Part shown: positions 1 through 10,443 of the stretch, one piece after another
Position numbering within the stretch: the first letter of the stretch is position 1
Layout of the letters: every line of letters begins with the position of its first letter
NCBI GenBank assembly: GCA_032718475.1
Contig: JAUCBJ010006470.1
Coordinates: 62,001 to 126,000, forward strand
Origin: Nemertoderma westbladi
Lineage: Eukaryota > Xenacoelomorpha > Nemertodermatida > Nemertodermatidae
Direction of reading: 5' to 3'
DNA length: 64,000 nt
Made by a program: the position numbers and the translations under genes
The notes under the pieces: generated by a model
Seen by the model: only the letters and a program-made list of their open reading frames with translations
Databases searched by the model: none
What the model was told of the DNA's origin: nothing

Positions 1-877
1 GTCAAAGTAATACGGTATATTAGGCTGTTGCTAATGTGATTCATTGCGTAATAAATTAGAATTGCGCATTCTGGAATACTTAGTAATTAGTACGCCGTTA
101 CATATTTGTGACCGTAATTGATTAGTAAAATTAAGAATTAGTACGCAGCATAGCCTGATAGCGGAGAGTAGCTAAGGTAATAATTTAGAGTACCGTAAAC
201 TATTCACGCTGAGCGGTTATTTGCATTAGCGGGCAACAAGCTAGATCGCAGTAGTCAGTACGCAAGACACTAGTAGATTGCTGGCCTAAAGCCAGCTGCA
301 GGCAATTTTAGACCCGGAGTGGTTTTACACCTACAAAAGACAGCATACTGTACCATTTTGATTATTTTAAATATTCTCGCATTCACACATTCCGTTAGGG
401 AACCCCCAGTATTCGCGATTAGAAAAGACGTAGACAATAGCATGCTTTAACAGTGGTAAAATTAGGCGTAAGAATACTCTGAGTGCAAAGCCCCTCGCAC
501 TCGTCTTAAGTAAGCTTAGGGAGCCGACTCGGGTTTATTGTTTTGGTTATTCCCGCGTGGCTCATAGATTCGAACAGTTAGCTCTCTATCGAGCGATCGG
601 TAGAGAAAGGAACAAGCGATTTTGCAGGAGCTGTGTAAATTTAGTAAAATATATTAGCGGACGGCAGATTAGCGCCATCCAACGGTAAGTAGCGGTTTTG
701 TATTTAGCAACCTTTACAATTTAGTAATAGCACGCTCCTGATCCCCTTTACTTAACAGTAGAGCAGTCTTTGTGTCTTATTGGTTAGGCGAGAACTCATT
801 AGGTTGGCAGAGAAGTATACGGGTATTTGTCTGTCCAACAGTTCTGCTGTTAGTATAGGGGTCGCACGTGTTTAACA
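1..877 (+). repeat. 5' LTR of element A (partial)
   Basis: Matches the reverse complement of 15639-16508, the terminal part of the element B LTR, with many small differences. It ends in CA at 877, the same place where the B LTR ends. The upstream 1.3 kb of this LTR is off the left edge. Confidence 0.85.
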
Positions 878-2101
878 GTAAGGTATGTGATTTGCTTGCT
901 GTACTGCGTACAGTAAATACAAATTAGATTACTGTATTAGGCACTGTACTGCGTACAGTAAGACAGAGAGTGTATTCTTAGGCTGATTAGTAGTATCACT
1001 GTTACTGCCGTAACAGTAGGGTATGTTTTGTTTGCTGTAGGCTGTAGCGTACAGTAGAACAATAGTGTATTCTTAGGCTGTTATGTTTGGATTACTGTAT
1101 TCATTGGTCGCGTGCAGTAGTACAGTAGTACATTAGGCTGATTGCTGTTACTGCGTACGGTAGAAAGGACATTTGTTTTGCCGTACCACATACAGTATCA
1201 TTAGGCTGTTAGGTTGGTGTACTGTTTACTTACTGTACTGCGTACAGTGGAAGTACGGTAGTGTGTTTTTACTAATTGCGAATACAGCAGTTCCTTAGGC
1301 CCTTAGGGCAAACTGTAATTAGTTAGTTTTTTGAAAATTTTAGTTAGGTTTGCGAGAATTCAGTTTCGGTCAAAATTATTTGTAAAATTCTAGAGTTTGT
1401 ACCGGTATGTTAGGTAACCGCTTAGTTATTTTATACCATCTGGAGATACATGGCAAGACGGAACTTCTGAGTTTGGGGTTCGTGTGGGTCTGCGGGTTCG
1501 GTTTGCAATCAGCGAAAGGACTGAAACTTTGGACGCGGACGTGGAATCTCACAGCAAACAAGGTTAGTTGTTCTGTTGGCACCATTGTGTTTGTGGAAGC
1601 AGTAAAAAATTATCGGTTGTTTAACTGCGAAGCTGAACTCAATTTATTAGTTAGGATATTTAGGTTTAGCCGGCCATGGTTTTTTGAATCGCTCAAGTTA
1701 GAGAGAGAGTTAGAGAGAGTCGCAACCCGAAGATGTAGCCACGCGCTAGTGGATACATATAATATTTGAAATTAAAATTGTGTTAATTAGAGCTATATAT
1801 GTAAAATTAGAAATATTCGGGTGGCAAGTTATTTTGAGTATTTTGTATTAGATTCAAAGTTATTTTGTGCTATACCGGTATTTAATGCTATATAACTATA
1901 TCTACATATAACATATAACTATATCAACATATAACTATATGACTATATCCTATTAAATTCACAATATTGCATTGCGAATTTATTTTGACATTTTAGACCA
2001 ACTGATTATTTGTCAAATAATTTGACCGTATTTTCGATTAAATTATATATATATCTCGAACTTTTGTGAGATATTTTGGCCGGAAGGCAAACATTTAGAC
2101 T
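878..2101 (+). other. 5' leader of element A, rich in short inverted repeats
   Basis: Untranslated leader between LTR and gag ATG. From 897 to about 1260 it repeats variants of CTGTACTGCGTACAG, an inverted repeat with a 3-nt loop, separated by TTAGGCTG-type spacers. Near 1563 is AAG|GTTAGT, a usable 5' splice donor. I find no convincing tRNA primer-binding site directly after the LTR. From 1770 to 2101 the DNA is AT-rich with no other structure that I recognise. Confidence 0.7.
1407..1769 (+). CDS. Small leader ORF, 120 codons, function unknown
   Basis: An ATG-initiated frame of 120 codons inside the leader. Element B keeps a frame of exactly the same length (31503-31865) with only a few substitutions and no stop. 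I recognise no domain, and there is no clear signal peptide. It overlaps a possible splice donor near 1563. It may be a real upstream ORF, or simply a frame that survives because the two copies are closely related. Confidence 0.3.
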   Translation: MLGNRLVILYHLEIHGKTELLSLGFVWVCGFGLQSAKGLKLWTRTWNLTANKVSCSVGTIVFVEAVKNYRLFNCEAELNLLVRIFRFSRPWFFESLKLERELERVATRRCSHALVDTYNI

Positions 2102-5100
2102 ATGAGTGTCTCAGACAAGGAGGCACTAGAGGACAGCTATGAGACGGCGGCTGGACTGCCGACTGACAATAGCGTAAATATAACTGTTGACGACAATGCC
2201 GACTATGACGACGCAGCGAGCGACGCTGACGTAAGTGAACAGGAGGACGAGACAGTAACTAGTGAGAAAGAACAACAACCTCAAGTAATAGTATTAGGAT
2301 CCCCTACCGCTACTGTAAGGAAGGATTGTACAGCAACCCAACCAGAGGTGAGTGATAAGGAGGGTAGTGTAGCAGAAGCGAGAGCCCGGAGCCCGGTTTC
2401 CAGACCTGTGGGTATGGTAAGTGCCGTGGCCCCAGCGGCTGTAAGGAGTACCCGTAGTTCCCGAAATAATCCTTCAAGTCCACTGAGTGGAAGTCAGGTA
2501 AGTGACAGAGAGTTCGACATCGCGATAAAGAAGAAACTTCGCGCGCATGCCGGACATATAACTCGGACGACGGATAAGGTAAGGAAGATGTTAGCTGACT
2601 CAGCGAACATCGGACGGGAATGGTTAGTAGAGATTAGAAGAGGATATAACTCAGCGTTATTCAAGCAGACGGAGGAGCTTGCAGTCCTAGCGAAGAAGGC
2701 AGTAGAGTCTCAGTCGAGCGACGTGGCAACGAGGGTTTACGATAGGGTTTTGGCAGCCCTGTTGGAGCACCGCGAGTTATCGGAGCGATTTCGACGAGTT
2801 AGGACGGAGAACTGGTTGCTATGGGCATCACAAGCGCAGGCGACTCAGGTGAGTGACGCAGAGTTGAGAGACTTAGTGGAGCGGGAAGTGATGCAAGACA
2901 AGGAGGAGCGCCGTTATCAGAGGGAAGTTACTAGCTGGCTGATGCAGAGTGGAGTGGTGGTACCGGGCCAGGTGCTACCGACAACGGAGAACATCCAACA
3001 AAGGACGTTAACTCCACCCGACGACGCATCCAGAGACAGTGGCGATTCCCAGGTTAGTCACGCGCGAGGGAAAGTTATATGTGCTAGATCCCTTGTTTCT
3101 CATAACTCGGCGGAAGAGAGAAGACGCCGACTAGACGAACAACAGGTGGAAGTTTTGCGTGCATCGGAAGCACGGAAGGAAGCCGAGCGGGAACGGGAGC
3201 GCACACATAAGTTAGACGCAAAGTTGCGAGAGTTGGAAGAGAAAGGTAAGCGTGAGCAAGCAGAACGCGAACAGAAGGAACGCGAACTCCAACTTGAACG
3301 CGAACTCCAACTTGAACGTGAACAGAAAGAACGCAAACAGAAGGAACGCGAACTCCAACTTGAACGCGAACGGATGGCGAAAGAACGTGAACTCCAACTC
3401 GAGCGCGAACAGAAGAAACGCGAATTCCAACTCGAACGCGAGCGCAAAGAACGCGAACTCGAGATCGAGAAGGAGCGACGGGCGTTGTATGAAGAGAAGG
3501 CGCGAGTGGAAGAAGAGAGCACAGCGAGACGAGCGAGGGAAGAAGAAGAACGTAAACTGGCGCAGTTAGAAAGTGCGAGATTAAATTTAGAGAGCGAAGA
3601 ACGGACTAGGAAGGCGAATGAAATCGCCGAGAAGGGGATGCGAATGCTCGAAGAATGTGGGGCGAGTGTAGGTACCGAGTTGCGAGAACTGTTCACATTG
3701 CAGAAGGCCGAACAGGAAGCGAGAACTCCGACTATACGCGAGTCGACGACGACCAGAATTCCTATACCCGGTCCAGCTATTACGAGTACTCGGATCGCTA
3801 AACCGTTCTCTACATATCGCACACCAGTTGGTATTAGTGCTTCACCCATCGCGCAGGATCCACGTCATCGGAACACCGCACCACTTCATACCGAACGCGA
3901 CAATGGAGAGTTTAGAGGAGAAACTCCTACTGGACGAGTATTTGGCGAACCGAACCCGCGGGTTTGGAATACGCGGACGGAACGCCGACCCAGTTCGACG
4001 GAGAACTTCCGGGTTAAACCGGAAGAGGGATCATATGAGAGACAGCGAATTACTCAGATAGAGCCGACTATACAACAGAACCCTAGCCAGGAATTTATTA
4101 CGAGGGATGAGTTAAGTGCCAGTTTAGCGCAAGCTATATCGCCGCACATCCAACCTATAACGGACATGCTTAGTAACCTACAGTTAAAGGAAGCAGCCCA
4201 GGTAAGGAGTAATTCAAATCCTAGCAGGCCTGACTTAGATAAAGTCCAACCTAATCAACGAGTACGCATATCAGAGGAAACTATACCACATAGACCTCAG
4301 GTAAGGACGCCTGTCCCGAATATCTCTAATCCCAATTTCGAAAATTCGGCCGAGAAATTTATTCAGGACGCTTGGGTCAGGGCCTCAGCACGCAAACCAT
4401 CGCGAGCGTTAAGGACTGACACCGAGTCAAGCGATGAAGAGGAAGACATGAGACGTCAGGAAAGAAGGACGGACGCGGAGCAGGTAAGTCTCAATCCCCG
4501 GGAAAGGCCCAGACTTAACAACCCTGAGGAACTAAACCATTTGTTAACCCGGAACGACGCAACCCTTAGGGACATAGGTAAGTTTGCTGCTAGGCAAGGA
4601 CTGCCGACGCAACAACCCCAGAAGTTTATGGGCAACCATAAACATTGGAGAACTTTCAAAACCTATGTCGACGAGCAGCTGACCAACAGCACCTTTACTC
4701 CCAATGAGAAATTCAACTATTTGCTTCAGATGCTCCAACGAGAACCTAGAGCCATTGCTGACAACTTCGTCGGCAATGAGAGAGCATTCGAATTAGCAAT
4801 GAAGACGCTTAGCGACATCTGCGGGAATAAAACCAAGATGGCACAGTCGATAGTAGAAGACTTGGGTAAGGGCGGAAGGATTACAACTCCGTTAGAGCTG
4901 TTGAACTTAGCGAACGCGATTTCGAACGCATTGGACATCTCGAGGACGGTGAATCTACCTCATCATGGTGATCACGCCGAAGTTTTGAAAAGCATAATAA
5001 GACGCTTAAACATGCGTTACAGACAGAAATGGCGCAAATTAGAGAATAAGTTGGAGGGCCAAGGTAAAGTATTGACACTTCAGCACATTCATGACATGAT

Positions 5101-5533
5101 AGCCACAGACGCAGTAGCAGAGATGAAATCAAACTTCTCAGAGGAGAATATGAGGGAGTCTAAACCTGTTACCGGTAAGTCTATGGTAAGTTTTGACGAT
5201 GACAGGACCACTGTGACATTTAACTCAGTAGACAGATATAATTCGAGTACCCCAGCCTTTAGATCAGACTCGCGAGTATGGTCGGGTGAGCGGTTAGATA
5301 GACCTAGGTTAAAGCAACAGGAGTTGCCGGATGGATTTGCAGGTTGCCAATACTGCTTACTAAAGGAGGTAAGATCTGACGACCATAAGTTAGACAGTTG
5401 CAGACGGTTCAAAGAATTAAATTCGGAACAGAGAAGAGTTCAAGTGCGGACGTTGGACACCTGTTGGGCTTGTCTTGCGCCAGGTCATGTACGGCGGCAG
5501 TGCCCGAACAGCAAGGACGGATGCATGGAATGA
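2102..5533 (+). CDS. gag: Gag region of the gag-pol polyprotein, ended by a premature TGA
   Basis: 1,143 codons from the first ATG after the leader. The N-terminal part is acidic and Ser/Thr-rich; residues about 336-530 form a long Glu/Arg/Lys coiled coil with short internal repeats of the ELQLERE type; residues about 830-990 resemble the DUF1759 capsid-like region of BEL/Pao Gag. CCHC-type zinc-binding segments follow at about 1083 (C-x2-C) and 1120 (C-x2-C-x4-H-x4-C). The TGA at 5531-5533 replaces a Cys codon of the last zinc motif; element B keeps TGC there. The same frame then runs on into protease, so the ancestor had one polyprotein without a gag stop. Many in-frame CAG-GTA-AGT triplets occur. 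Confidence 0.85.
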   Translation: MSVSDKEALEDSYETAAGLPTDNSVNITVDDNADYDDAASDADVSEQEDETVTSEKEQQPQVIVLGSPTATVRKDCTATQPEVSDKEGSVAEARARSPVSRPVGMVSAVAPAAVRSTRSSRNNPSSPLSGSQVSDREFDIAIKKKLRAHAGHITRTTDKVRKMLADSANIGREWLVEIRRGYNSALFKQTEELAVLAKKAVESQSSDVATRVYDRVLAALLEHRELSERFRRVRTENWLLWASQAQATQVSDAELRDLVEREVMQDKEERRYQREVTSWLMQSGVVVPGQVLPTTENIQQRTLTPPDDASRDSGDSQVSHARGKVICARSLVSHNSAEERRRRLDEQQVEVLRASEARKEAERERERTHKLDAKLRELEEKGKREQAEREQKERELQLERELQLEREQKERKQKERELQLERERMAKERELQLEREQKKREFQLERERKERELEIEKERRALYEEKARVEEESTARRAREEEERKLAQLESARLNLESEERTRKANEIAEKGMRMLEECGASVGTELRELFTLQKAEQEARTPTIRESTTTRIPIPGPAITSTRIAKPFSTYRTPVGISASPIAQDPRHRNTAPLHTERDNGEFRGETPTGRVFGEPNPRVWNTRTERRPSSTENFRVKPEEGSYERQRITQIEPTIQQNPSQEFITRDELSASLAQAISPHIQPITDMLSNLQLKEAAQVRSNSNPSRPDLDKVQPNQRVRISEETIPHRPQVRTPVPNISNPNFENSAEKFIQDAWVRASARKPSRALRTDTESSDEEEDMRRQERRTDAEQVSLNPRERPRLNNPEELNHLLTRNDATLRDIGKFAARQGLPTQQPQKFMGNHKHWRTFKTYVDEQLTNSTFTPNEKFNYLLQMLQREPRAIADNFVGNERAFELAMKTLSDICGNKTKMAQSIVEDLGKGGRITTPLELLNLANAISNALDISRTVNLPHHGDHAEVLKSIIRRLNMRYRQKWRKLENKLEGQGKVLTLQHIHDMIATDAVAEMKSNFSEENMRESKPVTGKSMVSFDDDRTTVTFNSVDRYNSSTPAFRSDSRVWSGERLDRPRLKQQELPDGFAGCQYCLLKEVRSDDHKLDSCRRFKELNSEQRRVQVRTLDTCWACLAPGHVRRQCPNSKDGCME
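2400..2417 (+). promoter_or_regulatory. Family-1 hairpin, copy 1
   Basis: CCAGACC stem, TGTG loop, GGTATGG stem, with one internal mismatch. It lies in gag and starts at the second base of a codon. Most degenerate of the eight copies. Confidence 0.55.
3950..3967 (+). promoter_or_regulatory. Family-1 hairpin, copy 2
   Basis: CCGAACC stem, CGCG loop, GGTTTGG stem; the one deviation is a G-U wobble. In gag, starting on the first base of a codon and read as P-N-P-R-V-W. Confidence 0.65.
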
Positions 5534-6691
5534 GGCAGATTACATCACAAGTTGCTACATGCGGATTTCCATACCCCAACGGACCGTTACTTACAGCGAA
5601 ATCCTCAAAGGAAGGGGAGCAAAGAACCCGTATCGATAAGGAGAAATACGTATACTAGCATCCAGGACGATGGTTACCAACCAGGTTCGTCGGACGAAGA
5701 TGGCGAGTCGAGCGCGAGAGAAGTGACCTGCCAAGGTTTCACCGCGGATAGTTCATCGACCAGCGCGCGGACGTATTTATCATCGGCCACGTCGGAAATA
5801 TTCAGCGTGATACCGGTGAGACTTACTGGAGATAAGGGATCAAAGCGGATATATGTGATGTTGGACACGGCGTCCACATTATCATATATCGACGAGGAAG
5901 TGGCGAGAGCCGTTTCTAGCTTCCAAAACGCCGAGAAGATCCAAATAGAGTTGAAGTCTATGCACGGAGTAGGAGACCTCAAGGGACACAGAATTTCGGT
6001 AGAATTAGACTCCCTACTTCCAAGAGACCAACACACTCGACAAGAACGGAGAGCTTTGCCATTGGACGGATTTAAGTGTCTAGCTATGAAGGGGTTCGGC
6101 AGGCAGTTAGGTAAGGTGCCACCGATGAGTCCCATAGCACAGGAGTATTTTGACAAGCTCAGAGTACCCAGACACCAGGTAGGTTATAGGAATGTTTCTA
6201 TGTTGATTGGTGCAGAACAGCTGATCGCAAACCAAATATGGGAAACGAGACCAGCTGAGCTGCATGTCAATGGACCACATGCCCATAGGACTATACTAGG
6301 TTGGTATACAAGAGTACCCATGTCTTATGAGTTTACAGGTGGCGACAAGCCAATAGAAAGATACGACGGATTACAGCCTATAACTCAACCACCGTTAGTA
6401 GAACCACCAGACATAGACGAGTTTAGGAGAACCTGTATTGACCATTATAGTGACGTTAGCGAGTCGGACGAGGAGTTGATTCCCGATAATGTTAGGTTGT
6501 CGGAACCACTTCACAACGACCGGACAGATAGTGAACCCGAGGACTACTGTTATCAGACCCGTAGGTCTGGTTCAGCGGCCCACGCTACCTATTTGAGTAA
6601 CGTTTTGACTTATACTGATATAGTGGAGGGTCAAGTGGCTAAGACCTCGACATTTTCCAATACAGTGAGAAGGAGTTGCAGAAGGAATTGA
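5534..6691 (+). pseudogene. pol: Protease region of element A gag-pol
   Basis: Same frame as gag, open from the gag stop; the first ATG is at 5552. The region starts with the remains of the last zinc motif. The aspartic protease signature D-T-A-S-T lies near 5864, where D-S/T-G is usual, so Ala replaces the usual Gly in both family-1 copies. Near 6640 a 7-nt deletion relative to element B shifts the frame, and a stop follows at 6689-6691. Confidence 0.8.
6553..6570 (+). promoter_or_regulatory. Family-1 hairpin, copy 3
   Basis: TCAGACC stem, CGTA loop, GGTCTGG stem. An A-U pair of the consensus is changed to G-C on both sides, a compensatory change. It starts at the third base of a codon (Q-T-R-R-S). 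Element B has loop CGTG. Confidence 0.65.
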
Positions 6692-8868
6692 TACGCCAGG
6701 ACCTCGAGACAGGAGCTAGAACCGTCGAATGGCTGGATAGGGACGCAATGGAACCCGGTGGATATGACTTAACCATGTCCACTGAAGAAAAACGGTCGCT
6801 GGAGATGATGGAAGATACCATACGTCTGCTACTGACTGGACATTTTGAAGTTGGAATGTTGTGGCGTCGACAACCTCCTAAGTTGGAGAACAACTACAGC
6901 TTAGCCTTGAAAAGATTGAACGGAGTAAGGGCTCGGTTGTTAAGGAATCCGGACATTAGGGAGAAGTATTGCGCCCAGATCAACAACTATTTCGCCAAGG
7001 GATTTGCTGGGAAGGTAGAGGACCCTGACTTAGTGACAGACCAGACATATTACCTTCCACACCACTATGTGACTCACCCTGACAAACCTGACAAAGTCCG
7101 AGTAGTCAACGACTGCGCAGCAGTCTATAGAGGTATGTCCCTGAATTCAGAGTTGATGGATGGTCCCAACCTGAACAATTATTTGATAGGTATACTGTTA
7201 CGTTTTAGACAGCGGCGATTCCCATTTACTTGTGACATCGAGGCGATGTTCCACCAGGTAAGAGCCTGTAAGGCAGACCAGGATAGCCTTCGATTTCTCT
7301 GGTATGAGAATGAAGACTTATCCGGCCCAGTGGTTACATACCAAATGTACGTTAGGATATTTGGCGCCCGCGATAGTCCAAATGGTACGCTGTTTGTTCT
7401 AAAGAAAACGGCAACAGCCCAGATTGGTAAGTATCCAGTAGAAGTAATCGAGTCCATCTTGAGAAACTTCTATATGGACGACGGATTGGTGTCTAAGGAC
7501 ACAGCGGAACAAGCCATAGAAGTGGCTCACGGCCTACAGGAGTGCTTGGCTACAGGGGGTTTTCCTCTGACCAAGTTCACTACGAACTCGGAGGCCCTGT
7601 TAAAGTCGTTCCCGGTGAAAGATCGCGGGAGCGGAGACATTGAATTGGGGGTAGAACCCATCCCCATGGCGCGAGTACTGGGACTCGCTTGGAACCCTAA
7701 CACGGACAAGTTCCAGGTAAGAGTTAGATTTGAGCCCAGTAGCCCAGACAAAGTTTTGACAAAGAGAATTTGCTTATCGATGTTAAGTAGACTATTTGAC
7801 CCGATGAACTTTATCAGTCCGGTAATATTACGGGCACGAGCGTGCATGAGGAAAATTTGGTTGTCCAACCTAGAGTGGGACGAACCAATATCTCCTATAC
7901 ATGCAAAGCAGTGGAGAGAGTGGGAAGCCGAGTTGCATCTATTGAAAAATATAGATGTACCCCGATCCTACTTTCCGAATCAGCTGGTATTTCCAGCTGA
8001 TCTAGAACTGCACCTGTTCAGTGACGCAAGCGACACCGGCTTTGGTATGGTAGCCTACCTTCGCCGAGAGGTAAGTCAGGACAAGTTTGAGACGGCCTTT
8101 GTGACTTCTAGATCAAAGACAATGCCGGTCAAATACATGACTGTCCCTCGTGCAGAGTTACAGGCGGCAGTAGTTTCAGTCGAGGTAAGTAAGCAGATAA
8201 TAGAGGAGTTAGACACGACATTGACCTTATTCTATTGGACGGACGCATCCTTAGTGTTAGTATATATCGCGGCCAACAATATTGCACTAAAGACATTTGT
8301 GGCCAACAGACGCGCTCAGATCATCGACTTTACAACGAAGGAACAGTGGAGACATTGTCCGGGAGTGTTGAACCCGGCCGACATAACTTCGAGAGGTGCA
8401 ATGCCGGCGGAATTCTGTCAGGAAGAGTCCCAGGAGTTTTGGTTGCATGGACCTGATTTTCTAACAAGGACACAGGAACATTGGCCAGAGCGACTGAAGA
8501 TAGTGACCAATCCGATGCCTGAAGATGCAGAAGTCAAAGTGGAGAAAGTCTCTAAGTCAAAGTCTAAAGCCAAACTCAAGTCATTGGAGCGGCCTGAAGA
8601 GTCATTGGAGCGGCCTGAAGAGTTATTGGAGCGGCCCGGAGACCTGTCAGACCTACAGACTTACGTGACTACTAGGTCAGGAAGGGTAAGTTATGACATA
8701 AAACCACCCTTACAGACTAGACAGTCACAGTTGGTAAGTGACGGACAGAAAATGACCGACACAATGGAGCCTTTGGTTTCCAAACCTGCGGGTTTGGATT
8801 CAAAACTTCCATTATTTAGCGGACAACCGTCGCTGGCATTAGAGTCATGCAGTATTTATGACAAATAA
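6676..8868 (+). pseudogene. pol: Reverse transcriptase and RNase H region of element A
   Basis: Open for 730 codons after the upstream frameshift. The RT active-site motif Y-M-D-D-G is at 7471 (residue about 266). A BEL/Pao-type region after RT (F-D-P-M-N-F-I-S-P-V near 7800) leads into RNase H with S-D-A-S at about 8020 and a later P-A-D-I-T-S-R-G segment. A Ser/Lys/Glu-rich linker has three near-identical E-R-P-E-E-S/L-L repeats near 8580-8640. The frame ends at TAA 8866-8868, where element B has a Leu codon, so the stop is a lesion of this copy. The ATG at 6676 is only the first Met after the frameshift. Confidence 0.85.
8780..8797 (+). promoter_or_regulatory. Family-1 hairpin, copy 4
   Basis: CCAAACC stem, TGCG loop, GGTTTGG stem, all seven pairs present. 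In the linker before integrase, read as K-P-A-G-L. Confidence 0.7.
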
Positions 8869-10443
8869 CTAAATTCGTCTGCCTCTTGGCTGACAATTTG
8901 TAAAATAACTGCGTGGTTAAGCCGATACGTTTCGTACCTTTGTATAAAACATTCGAAACATTTGGGAGAACAAACGAGCACTAATAGCGAGCGAATTCAG
9001 AAATTGAAACAACCTCTGACAGAGGATGAGATTGATCAAGCGGAATTAAAGCATTTGAAGCATTATCAAATGTGTGCCTTCCCGAAAGAATTCCACCTAT
9101 TATCGGCTCAACGACCAGTTCAATATAAACCCCTTAGAAAATGGAGTCCATTAATCCATAAGGGTTTAATTTGTCATAGATCGAGAATCCAGACTGTCGA
9201 CATAAACTCACAGTTTCGGTTCCCAGTGATAATCCCTAGTCACCCAATAGAATTGCAAAGAGCGATTCTATGGGATATACACAAGAGGTTGCATCACGCG
9301 GGAAAGTTACACTGTTTGTCGACAGCGAGACAGCGATTCATTCTATTGCAGCCAAGCAGGGCAGTAGGTACTATGTACGACGCCTGTCTGGTTTGCAAGA
9401 GGGTGAACGCCAGAGTATTGGAACAGGAGATGGCTGAACTCCCGGAAGCGAGAGTGCAGGCATATGACCCACCTTTTACGAACACAGGGGTGGATTGTTT
9501 TGGTCCGATTGAGGCAAAGAGTGGACGGCTGACCCACAAGCGATGGGGTCTGCGTATGACATGCATGGCTAGTAGAGCCATACACATTGAGCGTGTGGCA
9601 GACATGTCGACCAAATCTCTGCTCCTGGCCTTAAAGAGATTTATGGCCAGGAGAGGACTAGTAAAGGCTTTCTACTCCGATAAGGGTACAAACTTTGTCG
9701 GAGGGAATAGCGAGTTAAACGCGGCTCACAAAGCAGCACAGAATAAAGAAATTTCTGCAGCACTTTTGCCGCAACGAGTAGAGTGGAGATTTAATACTCC
9801 AGAAAGTCCTTGGAGAGGAGGAAGTTGGGAGCGTTTGGTTCGCTCTGTAAAGCAGGCCATTGCAAAAACATTGCCTGTAAATAAACAACTTACCGACGAC
9901 GAACTGGTTACAGCTTTCATCGAAATCGAGCATACCCTAAACTCGAGGCCGATAGCTATGTTGCCAGACGGTGTTGCATTAACGCCGAATCATTTGCTAA
10001 TGCAGAGTCCAGCATTTCTTGTGCCGGCATCAGAACCCATTAGTGCCGACCTATACAGTCGTAAGAGCTGGAAAATGACTCAATTTGTGGCGTACACATT
10101 CTGGGAATATTGGCGGGAATATTATCTTCCTACCATATCGACCAGAAATAAGTGGTACAAAACGGTTCGGAGCCTCCAAAGAGGAGACTACGTATTAATA
10201 ACCGAACCGATTATCAAGAGAAAATACTGGGAAACAGGTGTCATCTTGCATATACACCCAGACGTGCAAAACATAGTGCGCACAGTCACTGTGAAAATTA
10301 GGTGCAAGTGTCCGCACCCAAAGAAGTGTAAAACTAATGGTTTACACACCTTGGACCGACCGGTCCAAGATATTGTGTTATTGGAAGAGACACGGATAGA
10401 GACAGGAGATTATAATTTGTCTCCTGCCTCAAAGCAGAATTAG
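8869..10443 (+). pseudogene. pol: Integrase region of element A
   Basis: Same frame as the RT/RNase H segment beyond its TAA; first ATG at 8962, then 493 open codons to the natural pol stop. The zinc-binding HHCC part includes L-H-H near 9288 and C-L-V-C near 9384. Catalytic acidic residues are seen in G-V-D-C-F-G near 9490, S-D-K-G-T-N-F near 9673 and G-S-W-E-R-L near 9825. The C-terminal 130 residues resemble the DUF5641 tail of BEL/Pao integrases. The catalytic triad is intact; separation from RT by the stop is the defect. Confidence 0.85.

Noticed and set aside
878-900. tRNA primer-binding site directly after the LTR
   Set aside because: The bases after 877 do not start with TGG or resemble the complement of a tRNA 3' end; the TGGCACC stretch near 1580 is too far and lacks the expected T-arm part.
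3100-3849. Antisense Ser/Arg-rich ORFs opposite gag (also 29358-30183)
   Set aside because: Shadow frames of the repetitive coiled-coil codons.
6676-6700. Independent start of RT at ATG 6676
   Set aside because: Element B reads through here in one frame; the ATG is only the first Met after a 7-nt deletion.
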